A stretch of DNA of 64,000 nt from an uncultured Clostridia bacterium (GCA_947589005.1 CANPZO010000008.1:1-64000); one strand, 5' to 3'; shown: positions 1 to 8,129, counted from the first letter of the stretch. Made by a program: numbers and translations. The notes: a model not told the origin generated them from the sequence alone.

Positions 1-815
1 AACAATGGGTCGTGTTTGAGAACACGCATGAAGCCATCATAGACGAGGATACCTTTACCCGTGTGCAGGAGTTACGCAGGAACAAACGCCGCCCAACGAG
101 AACAGGAAAGAGCAATATGTTCTCCGGCATCGTCCGCTGTGCTGACTGCGGGGAGAAGCTATACTACTGCACAAGCAAAAACTTTGAGGCACGGCAGGAT
201 CACTTTATCTGTTCTACATCGAGGCTCAAAGGAAACAAGGTCTTCGGGTCACATTTTATTCGAGCTGTCGTCCTCGAAGAAGGCGTCCTGAAGCATTTGC
301 AGCTGGTAGCGTTCTGCATCTCCAACTATGAAGATGCGTTTCGGAAGGCTTTGGGTGCAAAGCGTGATGCCGAGGCAAGAAAGGAAATGTCCGGCAAGCG
401 GCGGGCACTCCAGAAGTCCGAAAACCGTATCGCCGAGCTTGACAGGCTTTTCAAGCGGCTCTATGAGGATATGGTAGCGGGGCGGCTGAGTGAGGCGAGG
501 TTTCAGTTGCTTTCCGACGACTACGAAAAGGAGCAAACGGAACTGCGGGAAAGAATTACTGTTCTGACTAAGGAAATCTCCGAGCAGGAGGATCAGGCGG
601 ACAATGTAGACCGTTTCATCCGCACGGTGAAGAAGTACCTCTGCCTGACGGAGCTGACGCCCGCGATCCTGAACGATCTGGTCAAGGCGGTCTATGTCCA
701 TGCGCCGGACAAGTCCAGCGGACATCGGGTGCAGGATGTAGACATCAGCTACAACTACATCGGGATACTCCCTGCCGCACTTTTGAACGACCTCATAAAC
801 GGAACAGCGGCATGA
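1..815 (+). CDS. Large serine recombinase, C-terminal part (5' end outside the window)
   Basis: The reading frame is already open at base 3, so the true start lies left of the window. The visible part begins at the tail of the Recombinase domain (residues like WVVFENTHEAIID), continues into a zinc beta-ribbon (CADCG, then C-S-T-S near base 205), a long charged coiled coil (about 345-600) and a C-terminal segment ending YNYIGIL, as in the large serine recombinases of clostridial conjugative or mobilisable elements. These enzymes cut and rejoin DNA at short att sites; the catalytic serine domain is not in view. The fourth zinc ligand, usually Cys before x-S-H-F-I, is Phe here (VFGSHFI), possibly early decay. 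The gene ends 75 bp from a tRNA-Asn, so an element boundary probably lies close by. Confidence 0.85.
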   Translation, partial: QWVVFENTHEAIIDEDTFTRVQELRRNKRRPTRTGKSNMFSGIVRCADCGEKLYYCTSKNFEARQDHFICSTSRLKGNKVFGSHFIRAVVLEEGVLKHLQLVAFCISNYEDAFRKALGAKRDAEARKEMSGKRRALQKSENRIAELDRLFKRLYEDMVAGRLSEARFQLLSDDYEKEQTELRERITVLTKEISEQEDQADNVDRFIRTVKKYLCLTELTPAILNDLVKAVYVHAPDKSSGHRVQDVDISYNYIGILPAALLNDLINGTAA

Positions 816-890
816 CCGAAATCATGCCGTACTCCGAAAACAATATGAACTTGTTTTATTGGACGCCACCCTCCCGCGGCCCTTTTGTTA

Positions 891-966
891 TGGCTCCTCA
901 AGTTGGACTCGAACCAACGACCCTGCGGTTAACAGCCGCATGCTCTACCGACTGAGCTATTGAGGA
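891..966 (-). tRNA. tRNA-Asn (anticodon GTT)
   Basis: On the minus strand the sequence folds as a 76-nt tRNA with acceptor stem TCCTCAA/TTGAGGA, a discriminator G, an encoded CCA, a GTTCGAG T-loop and an anticodon loop CTGTTAA giving GTT (Asn). It reads towards the recombinase gene, whose stop lies 75 bp beyond the tRNA 3' end. Confidence 0.96.
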
Positions 967-986
967 ATATCTCGCTGACGAAAAGT

Positions 987-1015
987 ATTATAGCACAACC
1001 GAAGTGAAAAATCAA
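987..1015 (-). promoter_or_regulatory. Sigma-A promoter of tRNA-Asn
   Basis: Minus-strand TTGATT (1015-1010) and TATAAT (992-987) are separated by exactly 17 bp. The -10 box sits about 20 bp before the mature 5' end of the tRNA. Confidence 0.75.
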
Positions 1016-1082
1016 GAGTTTTTTTCTAATTTCCCAAAAAAATTTTGCGGTCGGGATTTTTGCGGCCCGTGGCCGGAAATCC

Positions 1083-1111
1083 TTGACATTTTTCCGCCTC
1101 CGGTGTATAAT
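1083..1111 (+). promoter_or_regulatory. Sigma-A promoter of cysE
   Basis: Perfect consensus: TTGACA at 1083-1088, a 17-bp spacer, TATAAT at 1106-1111. It lies inside the longest possible upstream extension of the cysE frame, so it also shows that translation starts at 1154 and not at 1004. Confidence 0.9.
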
Positions 1112-1153
1112 GAAATAAGAGACCGAAATTCAGAGGCCGAGGGAGGCAGATAT

Positions 1154-2038
1154 ATGGAATACGACGCCGAAAAGCTTGTCAACTCAATACTTGACAGCTA
1201 TAAAAAATACGAGCTTACCGTAAAAATCGACTCGGAAAGTATCTTGAACAAGGACGTGCTCATCTCAGTCATGGAAGAGGTGCGCCGCCTGCTGTTCCCC
1301 GGGTTTTTCGACAAAAATCAGCTGCGGGGGGATTTTCTCAAGTTCCACGTGGGTCAGAGGCTGGAGTTTATACAGTACAATCTTAAAAAACAGGTGGCCC
1401 GCGCTTTGGGCGATTTGGAGCTTTGCAGCGGCTGCGGCCGCAGCGCCAGAGAGCAGGAGGCCGAGGAGATAGTCGCGAAATTCATGGAAAAGATACCCGA
1501 GCTTCGGGAGAGCCTGTACTACGACGTTCAGGCGGCCTATAACGGCGACCCGGCGGCTTACAGCCACGAGGAGATAATTTTCTCCTATCCCGGGGTTTTT
1601 GCCGTGACGGTTTACCGCATCGCCCACGAGCTTTGGCTCCTTGAGGTGCCCATGATACCCCGCATCCTGACCGAGCACGCCCACAGCGTCACCGGCATCG
1701 ACATTCACCCCGGCGCCAAAATAGGCCGCAGCTTTTTCATCGACCACGGCACCGGCATAGTTATCGGCGAGACCACCGAAATAGGCGACAACGTCAAGAT
1801 ATATCAGGGCGTGACCCTGGGCGCTCTTTCCACCCGCAAGGGTCAGCAGCTGAAGGGCGTAAAGCGCCATCCCACCATCGGGGACAACGTCACCATCTAC
1901 TCCGGCACCACTATCCTTGGCGGCGACACGGTCATAGAGAAGGGCGCCACCATCGGGGCCAACGCTTTTATCGTCAGCTCGGTGGACGAAGGCATGAAGG
2001 TCAGCGTCAAAAACCCCGAGCTGCACTTTAGCAAGTAG
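1154..2038 (+). CDS. cysE: Serine O-acetyltransferase
   Basis: Transfers acetyl from acetyl-CoA to L-serine, giving O-acetylserine, the carbon acceptor for sulfide in cysteine synthesis; cytosolic. The 294-residue product has the long helical N-terminal region of the longer (EpsC/CysE-like) forms, then the hinge HELW and a left-handed beta-helix of hexapeptide repeats with the signature GIDIHPGAKIG, catalytic histidines in IDHGTGIVIGET, and GVTLGALS. ATG 1154 is chosen because a GAGGGAGG ribosome site precedes it and the promoter at 1083-1111 lies within any longer reading frame. It appears monocistronic, since the next gene has its own promoter. No cysK lies nearby. No T-box or S-box is visible in the short leader. 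Confidence 0.93.
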   Translation: MEYDAEKLVNSILDSYKKYELTVKIDSESILNKDVLISVMEEVRRLLFPGFFDKNQLRGDFLKFHVGQRLEFIQYNLKKQVARALGDLELCSGCGRSAREQEAEEIVAKFMEKIPELRESLYYDVQAAYNGDPAAYSHEEIIFSYPGVFAVTVYRIAHELWLLEVPMIPRILTEHAHSVTGIDIHPGAKIGRSFFIDHGTGIVIGETTEIGDNVKIYQGVTLGALSTRKGQQLKGVKRHPTIGDNVTIYSGTTILGGDTVIEKGATIGANAFIVSSVDEGMKVSVKNPELHFSK

Positions 2039-2069
2039 AGGAAAAAATAACAAAATGAAAAATTATATA

Positions 2070-2098
2070 TTGACAAACGAAAAAAATGTATGTATAAT
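2070..2098 (+). promoter_or_regulatory. Sigma-A promoter of zinc-ribbon gene 2134
   Basis: TTGACA at 2070-2075, 17-bp spacer, TATAAT at 2093-2098; both hexamers are perfect. The start codon of the downstream gene follows after about 35 bp with an AAAGGAG ribosome site. Confidence 0.9.
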
Positions 2099-2133
2099 TA
2101 AATCGAGGATTAAAGAGAAAGGAGAGTTTAGGG

Positions 2134-2688
2134 ATGGCGTTTTTTGACGATTTGGGTAAAAAAATTTCCGCCACGGGGCAGAGCGCGCTGCAAAAGACCA
2201 AGGATATAGCCGAGATAAGCAGGCTTAATTCCGCGATTTCCGATTTGGAAAAGGTTGTCGAAAATAACTACAATCAGGTCGGCAGGCTCTATGTGGCGCT
2301 TCATCCCGGTGACTATGAGGCCGACTTCGGCGGCATGATAATGAGCATTGCCGATGCCGAAGCTAAGATACGGGATATGAAGGATCAGATAATGGCTCTT
2401 CGCGGTATGGTACGCTGTGCGAACTGTGGGGCCGAGGTTTCGGCCATGTCCGTGTACTGCGACAGCTGCGGCGCCGAAATGCCCCGCAAAAAAGAGGTCG
2501 AAAATCTTATCCGGTGCGAGGGCTGCGGTGAAATGGTGCCCCGCGACAAGAGGTTCTGCACCTCCTGCGGACGGCCCATCGCTTCCGTTAAGCCTGTGGT
2601 ACCCGCGACCGGCGGCACCTGCCCCAACTGCGGCAGTGAGCTGGCCGGAGGTTCGGCTTTCTGCACTCAGTGCGGATACAAACTTTAA
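2134..2688 (+). CDS. Triple zinc-ribbon protein with N-terminal helical region
   Basis: Soluble 184-residue protein of unknown function. Residues 1-90 are helical and charged and probably form a coiled coil. They are followed by three zinc ribbons, each made of two CxxC pairs: Cys95/98 with 109/112, Cys128/131 with 142/145, and Cys163/166 with 177/180. No signal peptide or membrane segment is visible. Families with an N-terminal helix and terminal zinc ribbons are common in Firmicutes but lack a defined role. It lies just upstream of two membrane proteins that start with the same kind of ribbon, so the three may act together, for example by ribbon-ribbon contacts or metal sensing; that is inference. 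The start is supported by the promoter and AAAGGAG site. Confidence 0.85.
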   Translation: MAFFDDLGKKISATGQSALQKTKDIAEISRLNSAISDLEKVVENNYNQVGRLYVALHPGDYEADFGGMIMSIADAEAKIRDMKDQIMALRGMVRCANCGAEVSAMSVYCDSCGAEMPRKKEVENLIRCEGCGEMVPRDKRFCTSCGRPIASVKPVVPATGGTCPNCGSELAGGSAFCTQCGYKL

Positions 2689-2689
2689 G

Positions 2690-2722
2690 CACAGGGGAGT
2701 CGACCCCCGTGCGCTTATTAAG
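2690..2722. repeat. Imperfect inverted repeat with GGGGAGTCGACCCC core
   Basis: Between two zinc-ribbon genes, the arms TAAGCAC and GTGCGCTTA flank a GGGG-AGTCGA-CCCC centre, giving a long hairpin with one mismatch and one bulge. There is no T-run, so it is not a typical terminator. A similar GGGGAGTCGAC core recurs in the perfect palindrome at 49835-49866. Confidence 0.55.
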
Positions 2723-2777
2723 TTGTTTGAACCGAAAGGTTTTAAACTGAAATTATTTTTGAGAGGAAGAGGTAAAA

Positions 2778-3485
2778 ATGGCAAAATTTTGCAGTAACTG
2801 CGGCGCTCCGCTGAATGAGAGCTCCAAGGTGTGCGGCAACTGCGGCAAACCCAATCCGGGTTATGTTGCTCCCGCCGGCGCGCCGGCAGGGACGCCCGAC
2901 GGGGCTCCCAAAATCCCCAATCCCGGCAGCATAAATCTTGGCGGTGCGGTAAGCGCCGATAAGATCAAGCAGATGCTGCCCAAGATAATCGCCGCCGTGG
3001 TTGCGATCATCGTGGTCATCGTGGCTGTCAGCACCTGTGCCGCCAACACCGGCTACAAGGGAACCGCCAAGAGCTACATAAAGGCTTTGGTGGCCGAGGA
3101 CGAGGACAAGGCCGTCAAGCTTCTCAGCGAAGTAATGATGGATGGCATGGACATTAGCGAAAAGGACATGGCCGATGGACTTGAAAGTACATTCAAGTCC
3201 AGTATGGAATACGTAGAGGACCGCGTTGGCAAGAAGGTAAAGGTTAAGAAAATAGAGTTCACCGACATTGACAAGTATGACAAGGACGACTTTGAGGACT
3301 TTATTGATGAGTTGGACGACAATGACGTTGACGATTCCGACAAGATTAAGGGCGTCGTTGAGATTGAGGCCCTCGTTAACCTTAAGGGCAGCAAGAAGGA
3401 CCGTGATTACGAGATAAACTTTACCATGGTTAAGGAAAGCGGCAAGTGGAAGATATTTGATATTCCGACCCTTCATGAGGACTAA
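2778..3485 (+). CDS. Membrane-anchored zinc-ribbon protein, copy 1
   Basis: 235 residues: an N-terminal zinc ribbon (Cys5/8 and Cys19/22), a Pro/Gly/Ala-rich linker (about 28-55), one strongly hydrophobic helix (about 69-86) and an acidic extracytoplasmic domain of about 145 residues that resembles the NTF2-like/DUF4878 fold (helix GTAKSYIKALVAEDEDKA, C-terminal VKESGKWKIFD). Topology is probably ribbon inside, acidic domain outside. The gene at 3615 is a close paralogue whose last 130 residues are nearly the same. A ribosome site (GAGAGGAAGAGG) precedes the ATG. Function is unknown; the layout would suit a sensor or a small accessory membrane protein. It ends with its own terminator. Confidence 0.82.
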   Translation: MAKFCSNCGAPLNESSKVCGNCGKPNPGYVAPAGAPAGTPDGAPKIPNPGSINLGGAVSADKIKQMLPKIIAAVVAIIVVIVAVSTCAANTGYKGTAKSYIKALVAEDEDKAVKLLSEVMMDGMDISEKDMADGLESTFKSSMEYVEDRVGKKVKVKKIEFTDIDKYDKDDFEDFIDELDDNDVDDSDKIKGVVEIEALVNLKGSKKDRDYEINFTMVKESGKWKIFDIPTLHED

Positions 3486-3502
3486 TCGGCGATAACGTGA
3501 CA

Positions 3503-3541
3503 ATAAAAAAACTCCCGCGGGTTGACCTGTGGGAGTTTTTT
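3503..3541 (+). terminator. Rho-independent terminator after zinc-ribbon copy 1
   Basis: An A-run, then ACTCCC, a 13-nt loop region containing GGTTGACC, GGGAGT and a T-run. It is almost identical to the terminator at 4299-4336, so it was duplicated together with the gene. Confidence 0.85.
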
Positions 3542-3614
3542 AGAAAAGACGCGCAAAGGCTTTATAACTGCCGAAAAACGATATTTGGTTAAATAAATAA
3601 CGGGGGTGAATAAT

Positions 3615-4280
3615 ATGGCAAAGGTTTGCGGTAATTGTGGCGCTTCAATTTCGGATAGCGCGGTCTTCTGTGGGAGCTGCGGCGCTCCCGTCGAGACAGC
3701 CGCGTCCAAAAAAGGGCCCAACGTCAAGCTCATAGTGATAATAGCGGTGATAGTCGCGGTGATTGCCGCCGCCGCTGTCGGCATTATTTATGCGGTGAAC
3801 AACGCCGGCGGCTCCGGCGGGGACAAGGACGATGATAAGGCCGACAGCTACGAGGACGTGGCCAGGAGCTATATAGAGGCTTTGGTGGCCGAGGACTGGG
3901 ATAAGGCCGCCAAGCTTTTCAGCGAAGTAATGATGGATTACGAAGATGTTGACGAAAAGGACGTGGCCGATAGTCTTGAAATTACATTCAAGTCCAGAAT
4001 GGAATACGTAGAGGATCGCGTAGGCAAAAAGGTAAAGGTCCGGAAGATAGAGTTCACCGACATTGACAAGTACGACAAGGACGACCTTGAGGACTTTATT
4101 GATGAGTTGGACGATAGTGGCGTTTACGATCCCGACAAGATTAAGGGCGTCGTTGAGGTTGAGGCCCTCGTTAACCTTAAGGGCAGCAAGAAGGATCGCG
4201 ATTACGAGATGAACTTTCTCATGGTTAAGGAAAGCGGCAAGTGGAAAATATTTACTGCTTTCGGCCCCTATGAGGACTAA
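3615..4280 (+). CDS. Membrane-anchored zinc-ribbon protein, copy 2
   Basis: 221-residue paralogue of the preceding gene: zinc ribbon (Cys5/8 and 19/22), a short linker, a transmembrane helix (about 38-61), a Gly/Asp linker and the same acidic C-terminal domain. ATG 3615 gives MAKVCGNCGA, matching the MAKFCSNCGA start of copy 1, and follows a GGGGGTG ribosome site; a GTG nine bases upstream is less likely. The N-terminal half has diverged (the linker is shorter and lacks the Pro/Gly tract), whereas the acidic domain and the terminator are nearly unchanged. This points to a recent tandem duplication or gene conversion limited to the 3' half. No clear separate promoter was found between the copies. 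Confidence 0.82.
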   Translation: MAKVCGNCGASISDSAVFCGSCGAPVETAASKKGPNVKLIVIIAVIVAVIAAAAVGIIYAVNNAGGSGGDKDDDKADSYEDVARSYIEALVAEDWDKAAKLFSEVMMDYEDVDEKDVADSLEITFKSRMEYVEDRVGKKVKVRKIEFTDIDKYDKDDLEDFIDELDDSGVYDPDKIKGVVEVEALVNLKGSKKDRDYEMNFLMVKESGKWKIFTAFGPYED

Positions 4281-4298
4281 TCGGCGATAACGTGACAA

Positions 4299-4336
4299 TA
4301 AAAAACTCCCACGGGTTGACCTGTGGGAGTTTTTTG
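4299..4336. terminator. Bidirectional terminator between zinc-ribbon copy 2 and the adhE-APH operon
   Basis: ACTCCCAC and GTGGGAGT form an 8-bp stem with A-rich and T-rich flanks, so it can work for both converging genes. It duplicates the element at 3503-3541. Confidence 0.85.
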
Positions 4337-4385
4337 TGGGATATAATTTAATGAATTGAACGCGTATGGCGAGCCGCGGCCGGCT

Positions 4386-5156
4386 CTACTCGTAGTCCAC
4401 CACGTCTACCCAGGACAGCAAAAGCTCCCGCTCTTCCGGGTTGCCCTTTACGCTCTGAGAGGCGGCCACAATGGGCATCCACTTCTGGACGTACTGCTTG
4501 GCGGTGTCGCTCTTTTTGCAGAACAGGTCCAGATACTTCTCCGCCGTTTTCCGGTCGCCGGATAGACAGAACAGCAGGTACGTCCGCGCGGCGTCGGCGC
4601 CGGCGTTGCCCTGCGTCACGTGCGCCCAGTCTATCACGTAGGGGGTGCCGTCCTCGGTGATTATCACGTTGGATGGATTGAAGTCGCCGTGGCATATCTT
4701 GTTGTGCTTGGGCATACTTTCCAGTCTCGTGTGGAGCTCGTACCGGGTGGTGGCGTCCAGGTCGGTTGCGGATATCTTGCCGTTCATCTTGTCCTTCAGC
4801 TTATTCAGTATGGGACATTTTTTCGCGTGGATGGAAAGCTGAAGGTCCACGAAAAGCTCCAGATATTCCTCGCGGCGGTCTGGATTTTCCTCCATCAGCT
4901 TGGCAAGGGTTTTACCGCTGATGAATTTTGTGATTATGGCCCAGTTCCCGTCCACCTGAGTTACGGCCTCGAGAGCGGGGCAGTTGATGCCGGTGGTCTC
5001 GATTTTTGCCAGATTGAGAGCCTCGTTCAGTATGTCCGCCTTGGAAAAGCTGCCGTCAAACACCTTTATTGACAGGTCCTGCGCCTTGTCCCAGTAAACG
5101 GTTTTATTCTTGCGACGGGCGATGACCCGGCTGAGGTCCAGCTTGTTCATATCCAT
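4386..5156 (-). CDS. Aminoglycoside-phosphotransferase-fold kinase-like protein
   Basis: 256 residues with the protein-kinase-like APH/choline kinase fold. The catalytic loop is HGDFNPSN (His156-Asn163) and the metal-binding aspartate is Asp176 in VIDWAHV. The N-terminal lobe has a lysine in LSIKVFDG (Lys31) that could bind ATP phosphates. It resembles the clostridial APH family often labelled TIGR02172; the substrates of these proteins are generally unknown, and resistance to aminoglycosides should not be assumed. It starts 20 bp after adhE on the same strand with an AAAGGAGG site, so it is probably cotranscribed with adhE. Confidence 0.85.
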   Translation of the reverse strand: MDMNKLDLSRVIARRKNKTVYWDKAQDLSIKVFDGSFSKADILNEALNLAKIETTGINCPALEAVTQVDGNWAIITKFISGKTLAKLMEENPDRREEYLELFVDLQLSIHAKKCPILNKLKDKMNGKISATDLDATTRYELHTRLESMPKHNKICHGDFNPSNVIITEDGTPYVIDWAHVTQGNAGADAARTYLLFCLSGDRKTAEKYLDLFCKKSDTAKQYVQKWMPIVAASQSVKGNPEERELLLSWVDVVDYE

Positions 5157-5176
5157 TTCCGTTTTCCTCCTTTAAT

Positions 5177-7783
5177 TTACTTGCCGTAATAGGCCCTGAG
5201 ATACATATCCTTTATTTCGCTTATCAAGGGATAGCGGGGATTGGCTCCGGTACACTGGTCGTCAAAGGCGGCCTCCGACATTTCGTCCAGCCTGTCGAGA
5301 AAGACCTTCTCCTCCACGCCGTAATCCTTTATTGTGTCCTTGATGCCGATAGCCCTTTTCAACTCGTCCAGCTTGGCGATAAGGCCCTCCAGCTTTTCGC
5401 TGTCGTCCTTGCCCTTTATGCCCAAAAAGTCCGCTATCTCGCCATAACGACGGAGCGTGTGGGGATGGCCGTACTTGGGGAAGGTGCCCATCTTTGCCGG
5501 CGCCTCGGCGGCGTTGTAGCGGAGCACGTAATCTATCATCAGGGCGTTGGCCACGCCGTGGGCGATGTGGTGATAGGCGCCCAGCTTGTGAGCCATGGAG
5601 TGGCACACTCCGAGAAAAGCGTTGGCAAAGGCCATGCCCGCCATAGTGGAGGCGTTGGCCATCTTTTCGCGGGCCTCGGGGTCGTTCGCTCCGTCCGCAT
5701 AACAGCGGGGCAGATAGTCGAAAATGAGCTTTATGGCCTTGAGCGCAAGACCGTCGGTAAAGTCGGTGGCCATCATCGAGGCGTAGGCCTCGAGGGCGTG
5801 GGTCATTGCGTCGATGCCCGAGGCGGCGGTAAGGCCCTTGGGCATATTCATCATAAGGTCTATGTCGATTATCGCCATATCGGGCAGCAGCTCATAGTCC
5901 GCCAGCGGATACTTGATGCCGGTTGCATCGTCGGTTATCACCGCGAAGGGGGTCACCTCGCTGCCTGTGCCGGCGGAGGTGGGTATCGCCACAAAGTACG
6001 CCTTTTCGCCCATTTTGGGGAAGGTGTAGATGCGCTTGCGAATGTCCTGGAACCTCATGGCCATGTCCATGAAATCGGCCTCGGGATGCTCGTACAGCAC
6101 CCACATTATCTTTGCCGCGTCCATGGCGCTGCCGCCGCCAACGGCGATTATCACGTCGGGGCCGAAAGCTGTCATGGCCTTTGCGCCGGCCTCGGCGCTG
6201 GTCAGGTTCGGATCGGGAGCCACATCGAAAAAGGTGGTGTGCGAAATGCCCATTTCGTCCAGCTTGGCGGTTATTTCCTCAGTATAGCCGTTGTTGTACA
6301 GGAAGGAGTCCGTCACGATAAAAGCCTTTTTCTTGCCCATGACGGTCTTTAATTCGTCCAGGGCCACGGGAATGGAGCCCCTGTTTATATACACCTTTTC
6401 GGGTGCGCGGAACCACAGCATATTCTCTCTCCTCTCGGCCACGGTCTTGATGTTTAAAAGGTGTCTGACGCCCACGTTCTCGGATACGGAGTTCCCGCCC
6501 CAGCTTCCGCAGCCCAAGGTCAGGGAGGGCGCCAGCTTGAAGTTGTAAAGGTCGCCTATGCCGCCTTGGGAGGAGGGGGTGTTCACAAGAATTCGGCAGG
6601 TTTTCATCCTTTCCCGATGGGCGGCCATTTTGTCCTGCGCGGTGAGGACATTGCAGTAAAGGGAGGAAGTGTGGCCGTAGCCGCCGTCGGCTATGAGCCG
6701 CTCGGCCTTTGCGAGGGCGTCCTCGAAGTCTTTCGCCCTGTACATGGCCAGCACGGGCGACAGCTTTTCGTGGGCGAACTCCTCGCTCAGCTCCACGCTT
6801 TCCACCTCGCCGATGAGTATTTTTGTCTCCGCCGGAACCTCAACTCCCGCAAGGGCGGCTATTTTCGCCGCCGGCTGGCCGACTATCTTAGCGTTGACTG
6901 AGCCGTTGATAATAATGGCTCCGCGCACCTTGTCCAGCTCCTCCGGACTGAGAAAGTGACAGCCGCGGGCCGCAAACTCCGCCTTTACCGCGCCGTACAC
7001 GCCGTCAAGGGCGATGACGCTCTGCTCTGAGGCGCATATCATGCCGTTGTCGAAGGTTTTGGAATGAATTATGGAGTTCACCGCCAGCACCACGTCGGCG
7101 CTGTCGTCGATAATTGCGGGAGTGTTGCCCGCGCCCACGCCGATGGCGGGCTTGCCGGAGGAATAGGCGGCCTTGACCATGCCGGGGCCGCCGGTGGCGA
7201 GAATGATGTCCGCTTCCTTCATTATCATGTTTGTCATGTCCAGCGAGGGCACGTCTATCCAGCCTATGATATCCTCGGGCGCGCCCGCCTTTACCGCGGC
7301 CTCAAGCACGACCTTGGCAGCGGCTATGGTGCTCAGCTTGGCCCTGGGGTGTGGGCTGATAATGATGCCGTTTCTGGTCTTAAGAGCCAGCAGGGTCTTA
7401 AAGATGGCGGTGGAGGTAGGGTTGGTGGTGGGAATGACCGCCGCTATCACGCCGATGGGCTCGGCGATTTTTTTGACTCCGTAGACCCTGTCCTCCTCGA
7501 TAACCCCGCAGGTGGGGGTATTTTTGTAAGCGTTGTAGATGTATTCCGAGGCGTAGTGGTTTTTTATGACCTTGTCCTCGACCACGCCCATGCCGGTTTC
7601 CTCAACGGCCATTTTGGCCAGCGGCAGGCGGGCGTTGTTGGCGGCCAGCGCCGCCGCCCGGAAAATAGCGTCCACCCGTTCCTGAGTATAGCCGGCGAAC
7701 TCCGTCTGTGCCTTGCGCACCCGGGCTATGGCTTTTTCCAGCTTGTCGGGACTGTCCACGATATCGTAGTTTTTGTTGTTCAT
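5177..7783 (-). CDS. adhE: Bifunctional acetaldehyde-CoA/alcohol dehydrogenase
   Basis: Reduces acetyl-CoA to acetaldehyde and then ethanol, regenerating 2 NAD+; cytosolic, usually assembled in spirosome filaments. At 868 residues it has the family's usual length. The N-terminal aldehyde dehydrogenase half carries the catalytic cysteine in NGMICASEQ (Cys250). The C-terminal iron-dependent alcohol dehydrogenase half carries GGGSAMDAAK and the metal-binding histidines in GIDAMTHALEAY and CHSMAHKLGAYHH. I start it at ATG 7783, which has a GGAG site. A longer frame begins at 7819, but that codon lies only one base from the -10 box and would be at or before the transcription start. Confidence 0.96.
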   Translation of the reverse strand: MNNKNYDIVDSPDKLEKAIARVRKAQTEFAGYTQERVDAIFRAAALAANNARLPLAKMAVEETGMGVVEDKVIKNHYASEYIYNAYKNTPTCGVIEEDRVYGVKKIAEPIGVIAAVIPTTNPTSTAIFKTLLALKTRNGIIISPHPRAKLSTIAAAKVVLEAAVKAGAPEDIIGWIDVPSLDMTNMIMKEADIILATGGPGMVKAAYSSGKPAIGVGAGNTPAIIDDSADVVLAVNSIIHSKTFDNGMICASEQSVIALDGVYGAVKAEFAARGCHFLSPEELDKVRGAIIINGSVNAKIVGQPAAKIAALAGVEVPAETKILIGEVESVELSEEFAHEKLSPVLAMYRAKDFEDALAKAERLIADGGYGHTSSLYCNVLTAQDKMAAHRERMKTCRILVNTPSSQGGIGDLYNFKLAPSLTLGCGSWGGNSVSENVGVRHLLNIKTVAERRENMLWFRAPEKVYINRGSIPVALDELKTVMGKKKAFIVTDSFLYNNGYTEEITAKLDEMGISHTTFFDVAPDPNLTSAEAGAKAMTAFGPDVIIAVGGGSAMDAAKIMWVLYEHPEADFMDMAMRFQDIRKRIYTFPKMGEKAYFVAIPTSAGTGSEVTPFAVITDDATGIKYPLADYELLPDMAIIDIDLMMNMPKGLTAASGIDAMTHALEAYASMMATDFTDGLALKAIKLIFDYLPRCYADGANDPEAREKMANASTMAGMAFANAFLGVCHSMAHKLGAYHHIAHGVANALMIDYVLRYNAAEAPAKMGTFPKYGHPHTLRRYGEIADFLGIKGKDDSEKLEGLIAKLDELKRAIGIKDTIKDYGVEEKVFLDRLDEMSEAAFDDQCTGANPRYPLISEIKDMYLRAYYGK

Positions 7784-7820
7784 GGCTTTCGCTCCGTTTC
7801 TGAAATTGATTTCTGACATT

Positions 7821-7849
7821 ATTATAGGTTATTTTTTGTAAAATGTCAA
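7821..7849 (-). promoter_or_regulatory. Sigma-A promoter of adhE
   Basis: On the minus strand, TTGACA (7849-7844), 17 bp, TATAAT (7826-7821): perfect consensus. The expected transcription start is near 7813, which supports translation from 7783. I looked for a Rex-type operator (TTGTTAA-n4-TTAACAA) and saw none. Confidence 0.88.
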
Positions 7850-7961
7850 TAATTATACAATATCAAAAACAGTCCTTCCACGACATGTAAATTAGTAAAA
7901 CTGCCTAAAAATCCCTTTAAAAATTTTACATATAGGACACAAAAATTTAACAGAGCGGGTC

Positions 7962-7990
7962 TTGCCCGGCCATGACATTTTTGCTATAAT
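7962..7990 (+). promoter_or_regulatory. Promoter and long leader of the PLC-like gene
   Basis: TTGCCC (7962-7967), 17 bp, TATAAT (7985-7990). Transcription would leave a leader of about 130 nt before the start at 8130. The leader is purine-rich and contains a CAGTC/GACTG pair (about 8070-8097) around CGCGAGACCGTAAAACGA, so it may fold; it matches no riboswitch class that I recognise. The rest of the 7850-7960 gap is AT-rich and shows nothing else. Confidence 0.65.
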
Positions 7991-8129
7991 GATATCATAG
8001 AAAGAATGTGGTTTTGTATGTTTTGTACAAAAAACGGGCAAAAAGCACGGGAACAAATCAAAAGAAAGCAGTCCGCGAGACCGTAAAACGAGACTGTAAA
8101 AACGGAAAAACTGAATGGAGGAATTTTAT

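Noticed and set aside
4386-5156. Aminoglycoside resistance gene
   Set aside because: The fold is shared, but similarity is to housekeeping APH-like families and the adhE context does not suggest resistance.
7820-8129. Rex operator or known riboswitch between adhE and the PLC-like gene
   Set aside because: No TTGTTAA-n4-TTAACAA palindrome and no match to a riboswitch core that I can recognise; only promoters and a weak stem were seen.
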